64,000 bases of DNA from Emydura subglobosa (taxonomy: Eukaryota; Chordata; Testudines; Chelidae). Below, one piece after another: positions 32,781-45,973 of this stretch. The stretch spans positions 6,176,597 to 6,240,596 of the forward strand of contig ML679973.1 in assembly GCA_007922225.1 (NCBI GenBank). Direction: 5' to 3'. Within the stretch, counting starts at the first letter, position 1. Every line of letters starts with the position of its first letter. Both the position numbers and the translations under genes were made by a program. The notes below the pieces were generated by a model. It had not been told where the DNA came from. It made no database searches and was given only the letters and a program-made list of their open reading frames with translations.

Positions 32781-32838
32781 AGAGTCCAAATGAATCTTTG
32801 CCAGCTGTGCTGTCCCGTGTCTACACGGCATGAGAATG

Positions 32839-32870
32839 TGTTGAGGGGAGTGTTGAGGGGAGTGTTGAGG
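32839..32870. repeat. 12-bp minisatellite, 2.7 units
   Basis: TGTTGAGGGGAG is repeated twice without change and then broken off after TGTTGAGG. It lies just outside the GC-rich block. Confidence 0.95.
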
Positions 32871-33639
32871 ATTTAGGGGAAGAAAGGTTTCCTCTTTGCT
32901 GATGGGTGCAATGGAGAGATTCATACTTTGCAGGAGGCTCAACAATGTTGTTAGTTCAGGGCTCTGTTTAATCTTGGTCCAGTCCTGGGAATATCGACTT
33001 GGCCCGGGTGCGAAAAGATAGGAACTGTGCTTTCCGGTTGCTAGAGGAGTCAAAGGCTGTGTTCTCAAATAAAGATAACAAGAGGTTTAAAAAGTCTGGC
33101 CCAAACTTCACTAGAGCTGACGATCAGCTTTCCAGAGAGCAGCCGCTCACACAGTGGCATGACAAGACTGCTGATCAGCAGCTTCAATATGTCTGGAGGC
33201 TCGTGTGTGAGCACTTAAATCTGTGAAAGAAATTGTGAAGGTACACGTGACTTGTAATCTTTCCTTCTCTATAATTTAACTTTCTTCCTTCGCTCAGAGC
33301 GTTCTCTATTTTGTTCATTTAGTGTGAGGGAGAAAAGATGTGGGTGCTTCTGTAAAATATCCTTTTATTCTTTCTTTTTTAATTTTGATCACAGCCTCCC
33401 ATTTGCCATCAAACTATTCTGTAAATAAATCTAATTTGTCTCCAGATGTTCTGATGGGTACCTTTTTAAGTGTCAAAGCGATTCCTTGCATGAGTTCTTA
33501 AGTGATGTTCTCTCCACACAGCATCATGGGGATTAATTGTTCTCACAAGGTGAAGTGAGAGAAGAGAGCATAGAAAATACTTTGTTTTGCAAGAGAAACA
33601 GAAGAGACTGAAATGTGCGGTGGCAAAGCAGAGTGAGAG
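32871..33639. other. No identified feature
   Basis: Unique sequence; the frames are too short and carry no recognised motif. Confidence 0.5.
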
Positions 33640-34065
33640 ACCAACAAAACAGGCCTGGACTAGTTACAATTATACTTATATCAGTTGGCCAGAAAATAAA
33701 AATTCAGTTTCTCAGAAAATTGAGGTTTTGGAACTTGGTTTTGTTCTACATTGGAATGAAACCAAGACCTTTCCAAACCTTTCACGACAAAAACACGAGA
33801 CTTCCGAATAGTCAGTAGTCTGTGGTCTGCACATTCACCTGAGTTGTGGGTGACCCGGGTTCAAATCCTGGTGCAGCACAGGCTGAGTGCCTTAACTACC
33901 AGATTATTGGCTCCCTAGGGTCTCTCATGTTGGCCAGCAATTCTGTGCTGGACTAGCAAAACATTTTGCGAAAAAAGGATCGCTTTTGGTTTTGATGAAT
34001 TGGCATTTTTCAATGAAAACACATTTTGTCGAAAAATTCCTGATCAGCTCTACATCTGTAAAATT
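33640..34065. mobile_element. AT-end foldback family (R3), split by a SINE head
   Basis: 'ggccagaaaataaaaattca' on the left and 'tttgtcgaaaaattcctgatcagctctac' on the right resemble the outer parts of the R3 family; between them lies a tRNA-like segment (33815-33935) foreign to the family. Strongly diverged; boundaries approximate. Confidence 0.45.
33815..33935 (+). mobile_element. tRNA-derived SINE head
   Basis: 'gtctgtggtctgcacattca' (A-box region) and B-box GGTTCAAATCC (33858-33868) preceded by 'gacccg'. The acceptor-stem halves do not pair, so this is a SINE head and not a tRNA gene. Confidence 0.6.
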
Positions 34066-34349
34066 GACCTGAATCTTTGCTCAAACATGATCTGAATAGT
34101 GTTTTTACATGTTCCATAAAAATTATGATGTTTATTAATCACTCCTTCTCACCTTTCCACTGCCTGATTCACAGTGAGACCAGAGGCACACAGTATTGAA
34201 CATTGCATGAAAGTCTTTTCTGGTGAGATTTCCAGCCTGATTTTTGTGGCCCTGTACAATGAGTCAGTACAAGTTTGCATAAATAGGGCCCAAAGACGCT
34301 CAGATACTTACCACATTGGGGCTATGATCTGCTTCAATCTTGCATGCGA

Positions 34350-34690
34350 AGTAGGGCTAGTTGAAAAATGTTGAACCAATCGTTTTCCTGTCAGAAAATG
34401 GGATTTAATTTTTTCCATTCGAAAAGATTGATTTAGGTGGAATTTCATGTTGGGAAATCAAATCTGAATATTTTGTTGCAGTTTGTCAATCTAGAATAAA
34501 ATGTTTTGCTTTGGGGCGGGAAGACTCTCTGTGTCCACTCATTTCCTTTGGTACCTTGTAGGAGCTGAAGTTCTGTGTCCCTCATTCCCACATTCTTTCC
34601 TCTGCGCCCTGCTCACTGGTTGGACTACATCACCCATGATACTCTGCAGTCTTTCCCTTTGAAACAGAAATGCCCTTTTTTTTTTTTTAA
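34350..34690. mobile_element. AT-end foldback family (R3), copy 2
   Basis: Begins 'agggctagttgaaaaatg' and contains the ZNF143-like core ACTACATCACCCATGATACT (34624-34643). The A/T-rich outer arms recall those at 46305-46900, and the right part ends in a poly-T run at 34676-34688. Confidence 0.55.
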
Positions 34691-34789
34691 TTGGCTCTAA
34701 CGCTTAGCAGAGTCATGTCTAGTCTAGTCCAAACTCTCCCCCTGTGCCCCAAAAAAGAGAACCCACGTGGTGGAGGAAGTGATGTTAGT

Positions 34790-35110
34790 GATTCAGTAGG
34801 TAGCGCTCTTTTCTATCCTGGCACAGTGTTAGGATGTGCTATGCTGTTAGAGGTGACATCTTACAGGTGAGATGACCAAGTCTTAATCACCTCTCGTTAG
34901 TTATTCCATACTGTATGGACTATTTGCAGGAGCGAGGGTTGTGAATCCACATCCTGGGCAAATTCCAGTATTGATATTTACATTCTGCTTTCCTGAAGTC
35001 CTCCCCTGTCATTCTTCATGCCCCCTCTTCAAAGCCTCTTGTGTTGCTGGTGCAGAATAGCTTCCGATTTCCACCTGAGAGGTGGAGGCATGTTAGTGGT
35101 GAGTGAACCA
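34790..35110 (+). repeat. Interspersed repeat R1, copy 2
   Basis: Head 'gtgattcagtaggtagcgct' and 'gacatcttacaggtgagatg', then 'gggcaaattccagtattgat', 'aagtcctcccctg' and 'gcttccgatttccacctgag' follow the order I recall for this repeat. Overlaps in content with copy 1 (7985) and copy 3 (38005). Confidence 0.6.
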
Positions 35111-35288
35111 TATTTTGTTAATTGCTCTGTTGCAAGAATTGATGACCTTGTGACAAAGGTACACGATTAGATGTCAAGATAAGTGAATAATAGTCCTTCC
35201 CCAAACAAGTCACTGAAGCCAAACGTTTACAAAAGTGGCTGCAGATTTTGGTCACCTCTGCTTTCAGGGTCCCAACTTGAAACACTTG

Positions 35289-35379
35289 GGGCCTGGTTTT
35301 CAGAGGTGCTGACACTATTAACTCCAACTCAAGTCAATGGCAGCTTCGTGTGTTCGGCACTGCTCTGGGCCTCAGGGCC
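35289..35379. mobile_element. Short palindromic TIR element (family C)
   Basis: The left arm GGCCTGGTTTTCAGAGGTGC and right end 'gcactgctctgggcctcagg' flank a centre 'ctcaagtcaatggcagct'. In the family I recall, the ends read GGGCCTGATTTTCAGAGGTGCTG. Confidence 0.65.
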
Positions 35380-35479
35380 TGGGTGAGGGGGATCTTTGTT
35401 TCAATTTCCCTATGTGTAAAATGAAGAAAATGAGACTGACTTTGTTTTTGTTTGTTTGTAGGAGTGTTTTGAGCACTGT

Positions 35480-35700
35480 TGGGTGAACTAATTCAGTGAA
35501 TATATTCAGCAAATTTCACCTCTCTTCCTGCTTGTGAATTGTCCATGAACAGTGCAAGATCTTCCTGAATTATTCATCATTCAGAATTACTTGCCAAATT
35601 TCTATGAATAATTTTTTACTTGTTCAGGAGGTGTTTATTGCGAATATTTGAAATCAGATCTGCATTGATTAATTCTGATTGCACGCATAGGTGACAGAGG
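35480..35700 (+). repeat. Interspersed repeat R2, copy 2
   Basis: Partner of 24860-25080. The part 'gtttattgcgaatatttgaa' then 'gcattgattaattctg' is better preserved here. Confidence 0.6.
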
Positions 35701-36794
35701 GCGGTTCTGGTTTTCGATAGGATGAGCATAGATCTTAGACTGAAGTTTCCAGTGTGAATGCTCAGAATTATGAATTTAGAATTCACTCTTCAGGAATGTC
35801 CAGTGGTGGGGAAAATTTGCTGTTTCTATTAACATTTCTGCCCGTAAATTCAGTTGCTGGAATGACATCAGAAAACAAACCCAAAAGAGACGCGAGTGAC
35901 CACAGCCAATTTGTTTTCAGATTAGAATGACTATTTGTTTGAAAGGGTTTTCAGGATTCCCCCAGATCTAGCTGTGAGGCTCAATTCACATAAAAGTGTT
36001 TTGAGGTCCCTGATAGGATTCTACATTCCTGAACCCGCTCCTCTCCTTCAAGAAGGATCTCTTATGCGGATTCAGTGGAATTTGCCCCACTGGACAGGAA
36101 ATCTCCTGCTGAAAGTTCCAGGACTGTTCAGTGCGAGGTATTATCTGTCTACACACGGAAACACAAGAGGCTAAATCCCTGCCTCAATGTGCTATTCTTA
36201 TTCTCTATCAGTGGGCAAACACCAGGTGGTTTGTCCTTGGGTTCCCATGTGTTTTCAGGAGCTGCCCTTGAAAAGCCTCTGAATTCCAACCTTCTGCACC
36301 TCATTCAAAACCAGGAGTCTGTTTGGTGCTTCAAACTATCTCGTTTGGGCATCACCCCTCTATTGATACCTGGTTATAAAGCTTCCATCCTTCCATGTGC
36401 TTCGATTCCCTTTGTTTTTTCTCCCTTTCCTGCTTTTTTCTCTCTCCCCAATCACTCAAGAAATAAACTTTAATGATGAGATTTCATGCTCAGTCAAGTT
36501 TTCAAAAGCCACTTACGAAGCTTCAATCAGATTACATACCTGCCCTGGCTGGGCGGCTGCTTTACTGTCTCTACAAGGGGTTGATGGCCAAAGATAAATA
36601 ATGAGCTAGCACTGGCAGCATCTCTCACTTCCATCTCTCCCTCCCATCTTCATAACCTCTGAAAGTGATGATTTAGTTGGTTGCTGTGGAAATAGTTAGT
36701 GTAGTGACTCTGTTCCAGGTAGTGGAACCACATTTCTTTCACCTCCCCACACGTCCTCAGACAACCACCCTGTCTTTTCATCCAGTACAGGAAC
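35701..36794. other. No identified feature
   Basis: The plus frame at 36075-36473 (132 codons) shows no domain. No repeat is evident. Confidence 0.5.
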
Positions 36795-36802
36795 CTCTAG
36801 AC

Positions 36803-36966
36803 CAGGGGTAATCAATTATTCTTGGTCCAGGTAGAGTCAAGGTCCAGGCTCCAGAGAAAATAACAAAAATAATAATGATAATAAGTAAATAAAAAGATTT
36901 TAGGGTCTATTCAAAAGCATCTGATGGTCCAGGTTTGTCCCACGGTCTGCCTATTGACTATCCCTG
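36803..36966. mobile_element. hAT-type MITE with 8-bp target duplication
   Basis: The left end CAGGGGTAATCAATTATT and, inverted, the right end CAGGGATAGTCAATAGGC are TIRs. Flanking 8-mers CTCTAGAC (36795-36802) and CTTTAGAT (36967-36974) agree at 6 of 8 positions with the nTCTAGAn pattern. The interior is AT-rich without a frame (164 bp). Confidence 0.88.
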
Positions 36967-36974
36967 CTTTAGAT

Positions 36975-37299
36975 TATCTCTCAGACCATGTCTGTCTCCA
37001 TTCTTCCTCCATTCATTTTGCATTGGCCTTCTCACTGTCCTTTCAAACAATCTTGCCACTACTAGTGCCAGGGTCTTCTCCTCTGCAGCTGTTTAGAGCA
37101 GCCTTCCTGGATGGCCTTAATTACTCTAGAGAAATGTAGGGAAAAATTCCTGCAAGTGCTACAATCAATTCAGTTGCACCAGTAGTAGCTCTAGTGTACA
37201 TAAGGCTTCATCAGCTTCTGGGGTGTTCATCACTGTGTCCGTTGAATATGCTGCTGAGACACAGTGGTAAAATCAAACAAAGCATTGTCTGCACTAGGG
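36975..37299. other. No identified feature
   Basis: Unique sequence. Confidence 0.5.
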
Positions 37300-37480
37300 C
37301 TCTGACCACTGCTTCCACTAATTTGCTGTGTGACCAACGGCAAATAATTGAATCACTCTGTGTGTCATTTTCCCCTGTTGTGAAATAGGTATAATACATT
37401 CCTACATTAGTTCACAGGGGAAAAAAATGTCCGAGGCACTCAAACAGCAATAAGTACCATAGAAATGCTTATAAATATGC
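37300..37480 (+). mobile_element. MIR-like SINE
   Basis: 'gctgtgtgaccaacggcaaa', 'tcactctgtgtgtcattttc' and 'gttgtgaaataggtataata' mark the MIR middle; the tail 'gcttataaatatgc' is eroded. Confidence 0.6.
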
Positions 37481-38004
37481 TTTGTAAAGAACACAAGTGT
37501 CTTATAAAACCTTGATTAAGGGACCTTGCCTTTTCTCAGTAAAAGCCCATTGGATCTCTTTCTTGTCTCTGAATACCCTACCACAAAGAGCCAGTTACAC
37601 ACTCTCAAGAAATCCATGAAGAGACTTGTAAGTTACAGTTTTTGGTCCGACTTCAGTCTGCCTCAGAAAGGTTTAAGACTTTGCCATTTCATCCCCCTTT
37701 TCCGAGATGCAAAATTCAGGGAAAACACTTTGCAATTTCTCTTAATGTCATCCTGTGACTGAGTCATTTGGCAGGCCTGTCTTTGTGCACAGCAGGAGAT
37801 GATTATTCCTGCACCCATAACACTCAGTGTCTTCAAATCCTGCAAACTAAGGGTTGGGCCGGATCATGGGTGGAATGGGAGACCCGTAAGGAAAACTCAG
37901 GATGCTGCAGGAAGGGGTGCCGGTGAATTAGGAGGCTGTGCTCTTTGCTCTGAGTCTTGGCAGAAATAGTAAAGCACCATCATGCTGTTAGTGGGGGTTT
38001 GCTC

Positions 38005-38330
38005 AAATGAGCTGTTAAACAGGTTCCCTGACACAGTCATTACAGATTCCATGACACTTTGCAAGGGCTGGGGTGTCAGCTGTGGTGTCCTGGCCAAATT
38101 CCAATCTGGGAAATTTGATATTTGTCTCCTTAAGCACCCCCTGCAAATTGAGTTGGATACAATATTCTTCTTCACTTCCTGTCTTAAACTGTTATGTAAT
38201 GTTGCTGTGTGCTATTAAACAGCTGCTGCATTGAGACTTGGATGATGTGACTTATTCTATCTAATGGCTGCAGCACCATTCAGATGTCAAGCACTATATA
38301 AAGAAGTGGAAGCTATTTTTATCTAATTCT
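38005..38330 (+). repeat. Interspersed repeat R1, copy 3
   Basis: The longest copy here, from 'gttccctgacacagtcatta' through 'tggccaaattccaatctggg', 'cttcacttcctgtcttaaac' and a SINE-like tail 'caagcactatataaagaagt'. The tail suggests a retroposed element with a MIR-like 3' end. Confidence 0.7.
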
Positions 38331-39479
38331 TACATTTAGGAAGGCCATTTTAACAGCATCTGGGTGGGCAAGAACTGAAAGCTAACACCGCTGAGCTGGA
38401 AATTGGACAGGCAGCATAACGGGACCTGATGCCAGCAAACTGAGATTGCCTAATGACATCAGAGCAGAAAATGGGAGCCAGCTCAATGCAATGGATAGTG
38501 CACTGAACTGGGATTCAGGAGACCTGTAACTGTTTATGGCGCTGAGATACGAGCCATTCTTTGCATGGTTTGGTTTATATGGCTGGATATAGGTTAGGTT
38601 AAATGCACTCCAATTAAAACCTGGTTACTGAGCTCCATTCACTGATGTAATGCGCTTCAACATTCTCTTTGCCATGCGGCTTTGCTTTTGAGGACAGAAA
38701 GCTTTATTTTATTTTGATCTCATGTGAATTCTTTAGTGGCACTAAGCCTGTGTAAATATTAAGTCTGTTCTAAATGAACAGCTGGTATGTCAAATTATCG
38801 GGGCTCTGGTTCACTTCTCTAACAAAGTGCCGGGTAGAATTATAACTGCAAGGAATACTGGTGGCTTTTTGAGGTCTCCTTTATAGAGAAGTGATAGTGG
38901 CGCTGCATGATGAAGCAGGAAGACTCCCTGGTTTTACTCCTCACTTGCTTGGTTGGCTCAAACCTGGATCAATAATAGTGCCCTGGCTTTTGCTCTGCTA
39001 TGAGAGCCACTCCCCATTAAGTCAGTTACTGTGGGCTAAATCCTAGCCTGTGGCATGCCTGCAGCATGGAGTTCCCCAGAGCTCTCAGCCTTGCAGGATT
39101 CTACAGCTCTTCCTGTTTGCATTATTTAAGCCACCGGCGACCCAAAATCCATGAGGGGGCTTCGTCACACCAATATGGTGGTGCAACTTTGTCACATCCC
39201 TAGTAGCAGAGTCCATGCGGCCCCACACACAGACACATGCACGTATACAGTATCTATCATCCCAGTAGCTATACATAGACCGCGTACTTCCTATGCCACA
39301 TGGTCTGTGTCTTATACAAGAGAGGAGCTCTCGCCTGGCTTAACATGCAGCCTTACCTGATTCTTTAAAGCAAGCACTGACTTGCCCCTGGACTGTCAAA
39401 CTGTTTTATGTATCACAGGCTCCATTTTCATTCACCGTTAAGCCCAGCCCTCCCCCACTCCTTACCACCAGCTCCCCTC
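38331..39479. other. Mostly unique sequence
   Basis: 38470-38530 ('atggatagtgcactgaactg', 'ggattcaggagacctgtaac') is an isolated 5' head of the common SINE. The rest shows nothing. Confidence 0.5.
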
Positions 39480-39870
39480 TGTCACCCCTCATTTTGCTGT
39501 CATCTAATAGCCTTCTGTCAGAGTAATGAGTTAATGAGCTGTTTTCAGAGATCACACACTCTCTTTAATACACAAGTGCCTTCATCTACCAAAGCAAATT
39601 CCACCAGCTTTGAGGGATGGCAGCAAAGAAGGCAGACCGATGAAGGGGAATGCATCGCTATTTGCTGAGCATTTGGATTTAGAAGGTGAGAAGGGCTAGC
39701 ATTTTATTCCTTCAGTGTCCTGAGTATCCATCTCTCAGACAGAATCCCTGTTAACAGGAATCTAATTCTTCAGCCCCTGGGCAAAGTTAATTAATTTGTA
39801 AATATATTCCATCTTCGAAGTGGCAGCCCTTTCCACTCCTGACAGAGCAAATGAGAGGAAGCAGCTGGGA
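39480..39870. promoter_or_regulatory. Candidate conserved non-coding block
   Basis: No repeat signature. Contains TTAATTAATTTGTAAATATAT near 39788 (homeodomain- and forkhead-like words) and 'gagtaatgagttaatgagct'. Regulatory status is inference only. Confidence 0.2.
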
Positions 39871-42504
39871 GATGGAATGTGTGGAGGGCTGCACCATCAC
39901 CTGACACCACTTTCACCCCAGGGGATCAGGGTGACACCAGCTCATTCCGTCTCCTTCAAGCGAGCCCCTTGTAGAATGGAAATATTTTGATTAAGGTGAC
40001 AAGGGAGGGCATTTGCATTGCTCTCGATGTGCTGTGCCCAATGCATGGCTTCTCACACGGAAAGGGGTTTGTATAAAGTGGTGCTTGTCCACCTCTGTCA
40101 TTCCTTTCATGAGAAAGACCTCTTCCCCCTCAGAGCACCCACCCCCTTTTGCCTCACCCCGCTTCCCTGCAAGATATTTCATGCAGTGAGTCACCAGGAA
40201 GGGCTTGGCTGACCACAGTTGGAGGCCCCACCCTTAAAAGGACTGGGGCACATCTCTGCGTGGTTCTGAAATGCTGCGTCCTGGATGGTGGTGCTGATGG
40301 GAAAGTCCCACGGCTGTGGCAGTCCATGGCTGTCCTTTTTACCTAGCTTTCCTTCCCTCCAGAGCTAAGGAGTTGGCAGACCAAGTCATTTAAATCCCTT
40401 TGTCGTTGATGGAAGATTAAGCCGCAAGAGCCTACTTGCCACAATATTGACATCTGCCCTGGTGATGGAGGAGGGTAGAGAGTATCCATCCATCTGAGAA
40501 CTGGAACGTCAGTTATTTTATTTTGACGCAGCTTTATAGACGTAACTATTCGGAACTGGGTTGGCATTTGTCTTAAGAGGCAGCACCTGCATGAGACAGA
40601 GAATTTAATTGGAATGTAGTGCTGGGAATCGGGACTTGGTTAGAGGGAGGTATCACTTCCTTTCATAATGGAGAGGCATGGCTCCGTTGCTCCCCCAAGA
40701 ATATTTGGTTCTGCTTTTGTTTACACTCCTCTCTGCATCCACATGTCAGCTCTGCTCTGTAATCCCATTTCAAAGGAGAAACGCTGGCAATTCTTTATGG
40801 GATTTGAGTCCCAGAAAGCAGCTGAAGAAGAGATGAAGTTTATTCGGTAGAATCAGGCTGGCTTGCTCCATAGTTCTACTTGTGGGGAGAACCATGTTGG
40901 CCGAAGCTGCCATAGGCTGTGTAAGATACCGGGCATCAGGGAAATACCAGGCATCTTTGTGTGCAAGCCAGCATTCCGAAACAGGCTTCAACAAGGGCTG
41001 AAAGAATGGTTTCAAATAAAACCTAGGTCTGTCTGAACCAGGCTTTATCTGACTCTGAACATTGTCTTGTGAGAGTCTGGCTATACGGTTCAATGGGTCA
41101 TATTGCAAAATGATATCAGAAAGTTGGTTTCCTACTACCAGTTCGGTAAGCACCTGATCAAAGTGTCATTAATATCTATCAGCTCAGTCTGCATACTTCT
41201 CTTTCAGAAAGTTTGAGCTGTATTTATATTTTGACATTTGTTTACGAAAGAATAGCATTTACTTAGGGCAACAGCTACGTTTGTTATGCATTGATGAAAT
41301 ATGCATTTCCTTGTCCTTGCTTTGAATACTATACTTATTTTGTGGACAGGATAGCATAAAACGTATCTTTAACTATTTGTTTCTTTATTCTAAATGCTTG
41401 AGTTTTGTAAACTATGTAACAGGTAAATATCTTTTTGTTGCTTAGCAACTTTAACTAGTTTTTGGAAAGAAGATTTTTTATTATAGCCCAGGGTGTTTTA
41501 GTCTCACTTTTTTTCTCTTGTGTTGGTAAATGAAGATGTAATTTGTTAGAATCTTAATAAATGGGACCGAAGGGTGACCAGATTGTTAAATTAAAGAAGT
41601 GAGCATTGCTGGCAAAATTAGTAATAGCTGAAAAACAATAACCAAACTACCAATAGCTTTGAAACTATTATGCAAAAATATCTGGCAGCAAAAATGCACT
41701 GCCTACAATAAATACATCAGCCCAGTATCTTTGATTTGGACGGTGAAAGAATTCACCAACAACATATACCATTGTACAATATATTATCCTTCAACTTTTT
41801 ATTATCTCAGTCAGTTACAATGATAGGGAATCATGTCTACTTTTCAAATAATGCCAATTTCTTAAAGCTTTTACTATTCCTACCCTTGAAAACTGCCTGT
41901 TTCATGAGCCAATATCAAATCTATCTATATTCCTTTCTAAAGCACTTATCACCGTGGTATTTAAGAACTCTACATGGATTGAAAAACAAGTGAGGTGGCC
42001 TAGGGGTAGTCAGCAAAATCTTCTTGAGTTGTAGATTTTGTGGTTTAATGTGATTTCATTGAGTTGACAGAGGGACACACACATCAGAGACCTCACAATA
42101 TTTTTTTTTAAAAGGAGCCATTTATAAGTTGGGGTTTTTTAACTTCAGAAAGCGATTAATGTATTCCAAAATTTCAGAGCAGATTCTAGTTGTCAATGAG
42201 ACTCGACCCTAAGCCTGTGGGTTTCTACTGCCTTACAAGGAGATGGGATCAGTCTTTTATTGAGATCCTGGTTACAACCCTAACTGCAGTACTGAGTCCA
42301 TACCCTTTTTCCATAATGTACCATTTTTCTTCATGTGTAAAATGATAGAGTACTTCCAAAATGACAATAAGTTAGGTGTCAAATCCAAGACCAGAACATA
42401 GGGTTGTTGGTTCTGTAGCCTGTACCTACCCTCTGAAAGTCACAACACCTCCCAGTCAAGCCACTGTGTGCTTTAGCTAATCTTTCTGAAAAAGATGGCT
42501 GCTG
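39871..42504. other. Long low-repeat stretch
   Basis: Unique sequence, becoming AT-rich after 41180. The minus frame at 40770-41153 (127 codons) has no recognisable domain. No transposon ends were found. Confidence 0.45.
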
Positions 42505-42590
42505 ATAATGCTTTGCATTTACACAGTGCTTTTCCCTCTGTAGATCTCAAAGCACTTCACAAAGCATTAGTAGCCTGATACTACATTTGA
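42505..42590 (-). mobile_element. SINE tail fragment, antisense
   Basis: 'tgcatttacacagtgctttt', 'tagatctcaaagcacttcac' correspond to the inverted 3' region of the common SINE. Confidence 0.5.
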
Positions 42591-42639
42591 TATAATGAAA
42601 TATAGATACTTCAAATATTAGAGGTGCTGTGATGGAATG

Positions 42640-42790
42640 ACTCAGGCTCTACCCTGTCAGAGATCAGGGTTTTATTCCCCCTTCTATTACTGGTTTCTCT
42701 ATAATGTTTAGAAAATCTCTTAAACTCTCGAGGCCTTGGTCACTCTTTATGCAAAATGGATGCAGTAATATTGATACCCTCAGCCCCAGC
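42640..42790 (+). mobile_element. SINE fragment
   Basis: 'tcagagatcagggttttatt', 'cttaaactctcgaggccttg', 'tatgcaaaatggatgcagta' follow the MIR/CORE order at high divergence. Confidence 0.45.
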
Positions 42791-45456
42791 TAGTGGTGTA
42801 AATCGTCAGTAGGACCTTGATCTTGCAAGGAGCTGTGTGCTGCCAGACCTCTGTATGTGTACAGAGCTCTATTTACTACTCTGGGGTTCCAGGAGACCAC
42901 AGGGCACTTAGATGAAAAGACCTTAAAACTGATTCCTCTTTCAAATGGTTGCAAAGTGCCTGCTGATCTGCTATCTGCCCAGTGAAATCATATTACATCA
43001 CAAAAGTTGAAGCTCACGTAGCGTTCCTTGCAGGATCTGTGCCTGAATACATCTCTGCCCTTCACAAAGCGTAGGAAGGCTCTTCAATGGAAGATATTGC
43101 CCCTCTGCACATTCCTCTAGTTCGTGAGGCTATTTTTGGGTAGAATGCAGGAGGAGGCATCGTTTTACCAGATCTTAGAATTCCCCTACTCGTAGTCAGA
43201 AGTTAACAAACATTCTCCATCATTGTTTTTCCCCCCGCTCTTCATTGGATTCACTGATGGGAAATGGTTTCATTTTCAAATACTGGTGATTTCTTAAATA
43301 CATTCCTACCATTAGAAAGGGGTTGTTGCCGGAGCAATGTCAAAGACTGCATGAGTTTCAACTTTTGTGGCGTGATGTGATTTCATTTGGCAGATACAGG
43401 AATATACAGGAGCATCAGACACTTGGCAAATATTTGAAAGAGACAGTTTTAAGTTTTTTAATCCCCAAGTGCGTACTCGATTTATTTAAAGACTTCAGAA
43501 AGCTGTCAGTGAGACTCCACATTTTATCATCTCACCACCGTTGGTGCAAGTCTTCTCTTTTGCAACACGTTCAGTCTAGATCAGTCTCGTATCTCTTCCA
43601 CTCATCAGTCTGATTTAAAGTCTCATCTGAAGTGATCCCGCTAGTTCTTCTGTGGCTTTGCCACTTAATCTGTCCCCCTCTGCAATCATTTATTATTTAA
43701 CACTATAACTGTTATTATTCAACTCTGGGAAGCAAGGCTTGTATGAAAGAGTCTATATACAATGCAGCTTTCTTTTGTACTGATTCACCCAGGTCAGTGA
43801 GTCTCATGCACCAACTACGTCACCCAAAGATATTAGTAACCTACACATAAAAGTGACACAGTCATATACCAAGCATGGCAGCCATGCTGGAGAATGACAA
43901 AGACTTCTGAAGCTGCAAATGAACAACAGAAACTTGGTAACACATCTCTTCTGACCCTGTAGCTTATTACTTGGTGTGGAATAGCAATCACATCAATTCA
44001 GGCTTTCAGTGCTAGGAAAGAGTGGCTACTTTGTCGCTTATTATTTTGGACCTTGTAAGGCAGATGCCAATTGAATCTGTGCAGAAAATCTTCCCGTTTC
44101 ATTATTTCAGTCCAGTCTGTACGCCCCATGTGGCATATGATATAGTGCATGTAACTCGTTTCATTCTATGCTCAAATTACATCAGTCATGTTGTAATAGT
44201 ATGAATTCTCGGGGAGGGGAATAACCTGGGTGGTTAAGGTTAAAGCATAGACCAGTATTATGTGGGTAAATATTCTTACAAGAACATTGTCATCAGAAAA
44301 TAAATGTAAAAGCTAGTAAATTCAGCATAAAGATTACACATTCTCGAAAATCCAGTCATTGAAGCTGTAAAAATTTATGGCTAATATAGCAGCTAAACTT
44401 AATTCGACCCCCTCAGTGATCCCAAAGTCCCATCTTCTGTCCTTTTATTCCTTTTATAACTCCTTCATGAAGTATTTTATCTGTGGATTAAGGAGACCCT
44501 GACCCATCTCCAGCACCACGCCAGTGGTCTTTGGAGAGCGCTATGAACACTCTTTTCCTAAGGCCTCTCAAAATCTGTGGCCTATGGTTCAAATTTTGAA
44601 CAGCTGCTGTATTTGTACAGCTTGCAGCTGCAGTATCGAAAATGGGCCATCACAGGGCTTTGATTTATAGGTGGTTTCATGTCTCCATTGCAGGTGCACT
44701 AGCTGTATCGAAGGACACTTGGATCATTGCTTTGCACATGGAATCATGGGGCTCAGTCCCATTGTCCTGGGGGCACGTCTTACGTGGTGCTGAGTGCACT
44801 GCAGGATCAGGCCCAAAACAAGCAGGGGGAATGTTGTTTGTTTGTCCAATCAGCAACTCAGACATTTTCTCCCCTTCCTCCCCTCGTGGTCTGTGTTTGA
44901 CAGCAAAGAAGGATGGAACTGGCCCAACGACTTGCACGACGACACACAAAACATTCTACTTTGTGAGGCTGAGATGAAACTGTTTTTTAGTGACGGATAA
45001 GATACTTTCAGGCCGACCCCCATAACCTGCTTTTTAGGAAATGATACATATCAGTACTGCTTTCAAAAACACTTCAGATTTTTTTTTAAATAAAAATATT
45101 GCTAATTTTTTTTTTAAAAAAAGGTCATTTTTATCACTTTTAATCACACTTCTCCAAAAAATGTGAGAAAATATTTTATCAGCTTTAGGTCTATGCAGGA
45201 AGAAACACCCCCTGTTCTGCTTTTCTCACTTACGTTGTCTGTACTCTCCGCCTCCATTTGCATGCTGCTGGCATTCTCCCCTTCCCATACCAACCTCCTG
45301 CAGATCTCCTAAGGTTTGCTGGCATGAAAGCACCTGACACAGTAGTGGAGTATTGAAACGAGCTTGAGGAGAGGGTAGCAAAGCAGGGGAAGCGTCTCCA
45401 CACCACCTAGTTGAAGCCATTGTCTTTCATTTTAACTGCCTCTGACTTTCTATTCT
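42791..45456. other. Long low-repeat stretch
   Basis: 44752-44815 ends 'actgcaggatcaggccc', one arm of a TIR element. 45078-45122 has poly-T and poly-A runs. No exon was seen. Confidence 0.45.
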
Positions 45457-45705
45457 CAGAGGAAAAATGGTAGCTAGAACGCTAGCCTAATACATGGGAA
45501 ACCCGGGTTCAATTCCCTGCTCTGCCACTGACTTCCAGAGAGACCTTGGACAGGTCGCTTAATCCCTTTCTCTCAAATCTCTATCTGGACAATACAGATA
45601 ATAGCACGGCCCTATTTAACAGCAGTGTTGTAAGGATAAATACATTAAAGATTGTGAAGATCACACACATTAAGTGTATGGGGTCCATAAAGTACAGTAG
45701 TATAC
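45457..45705 (+). mobile_element. tRNA-headed MIR/CORE-like SINE, near full length
   Basis: A-box region 'tggtagctagaacgctagcc', B-box GGTTCAATTCC (45506-45516), 'gagaccttggacaggtcgct', 'ggataaatacattaaagatt' and a tail 'ggggtccataaagtac'. One of the two best copies with 644-882; the two share the 'aaatacattaaagattgtg' type tail. Confidence 0.82.
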
Positions 45706-45942
45706 TTAGATACTTTGGGTACCTAAGACTTTGCTAGAAAAAAGGAAAGAATTAGAAGATTTTTCCAATTGTGATGAACATCACTACACCCCTTCCCCCG
45801 AATGTCTTCAGTTTATAAAGAGCATGTCTTATTACCTTCCATTTTTGGTGTGGGGAAAAAAAACTCACTTCTGCTTTGACAAACATCCCTAGGAATTTGT
45901 TTACACTTTGAGCTCTGCAAAGAAAAAGAAAAGAACTTCTTT

Positions 45943-45973
<31 letters not shown>

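Noticed and set aside
33815..33935. Functional tRNA gene
   Set aside because: It has a good B-box but no pairing acceptor stem; it fits a SINE head.
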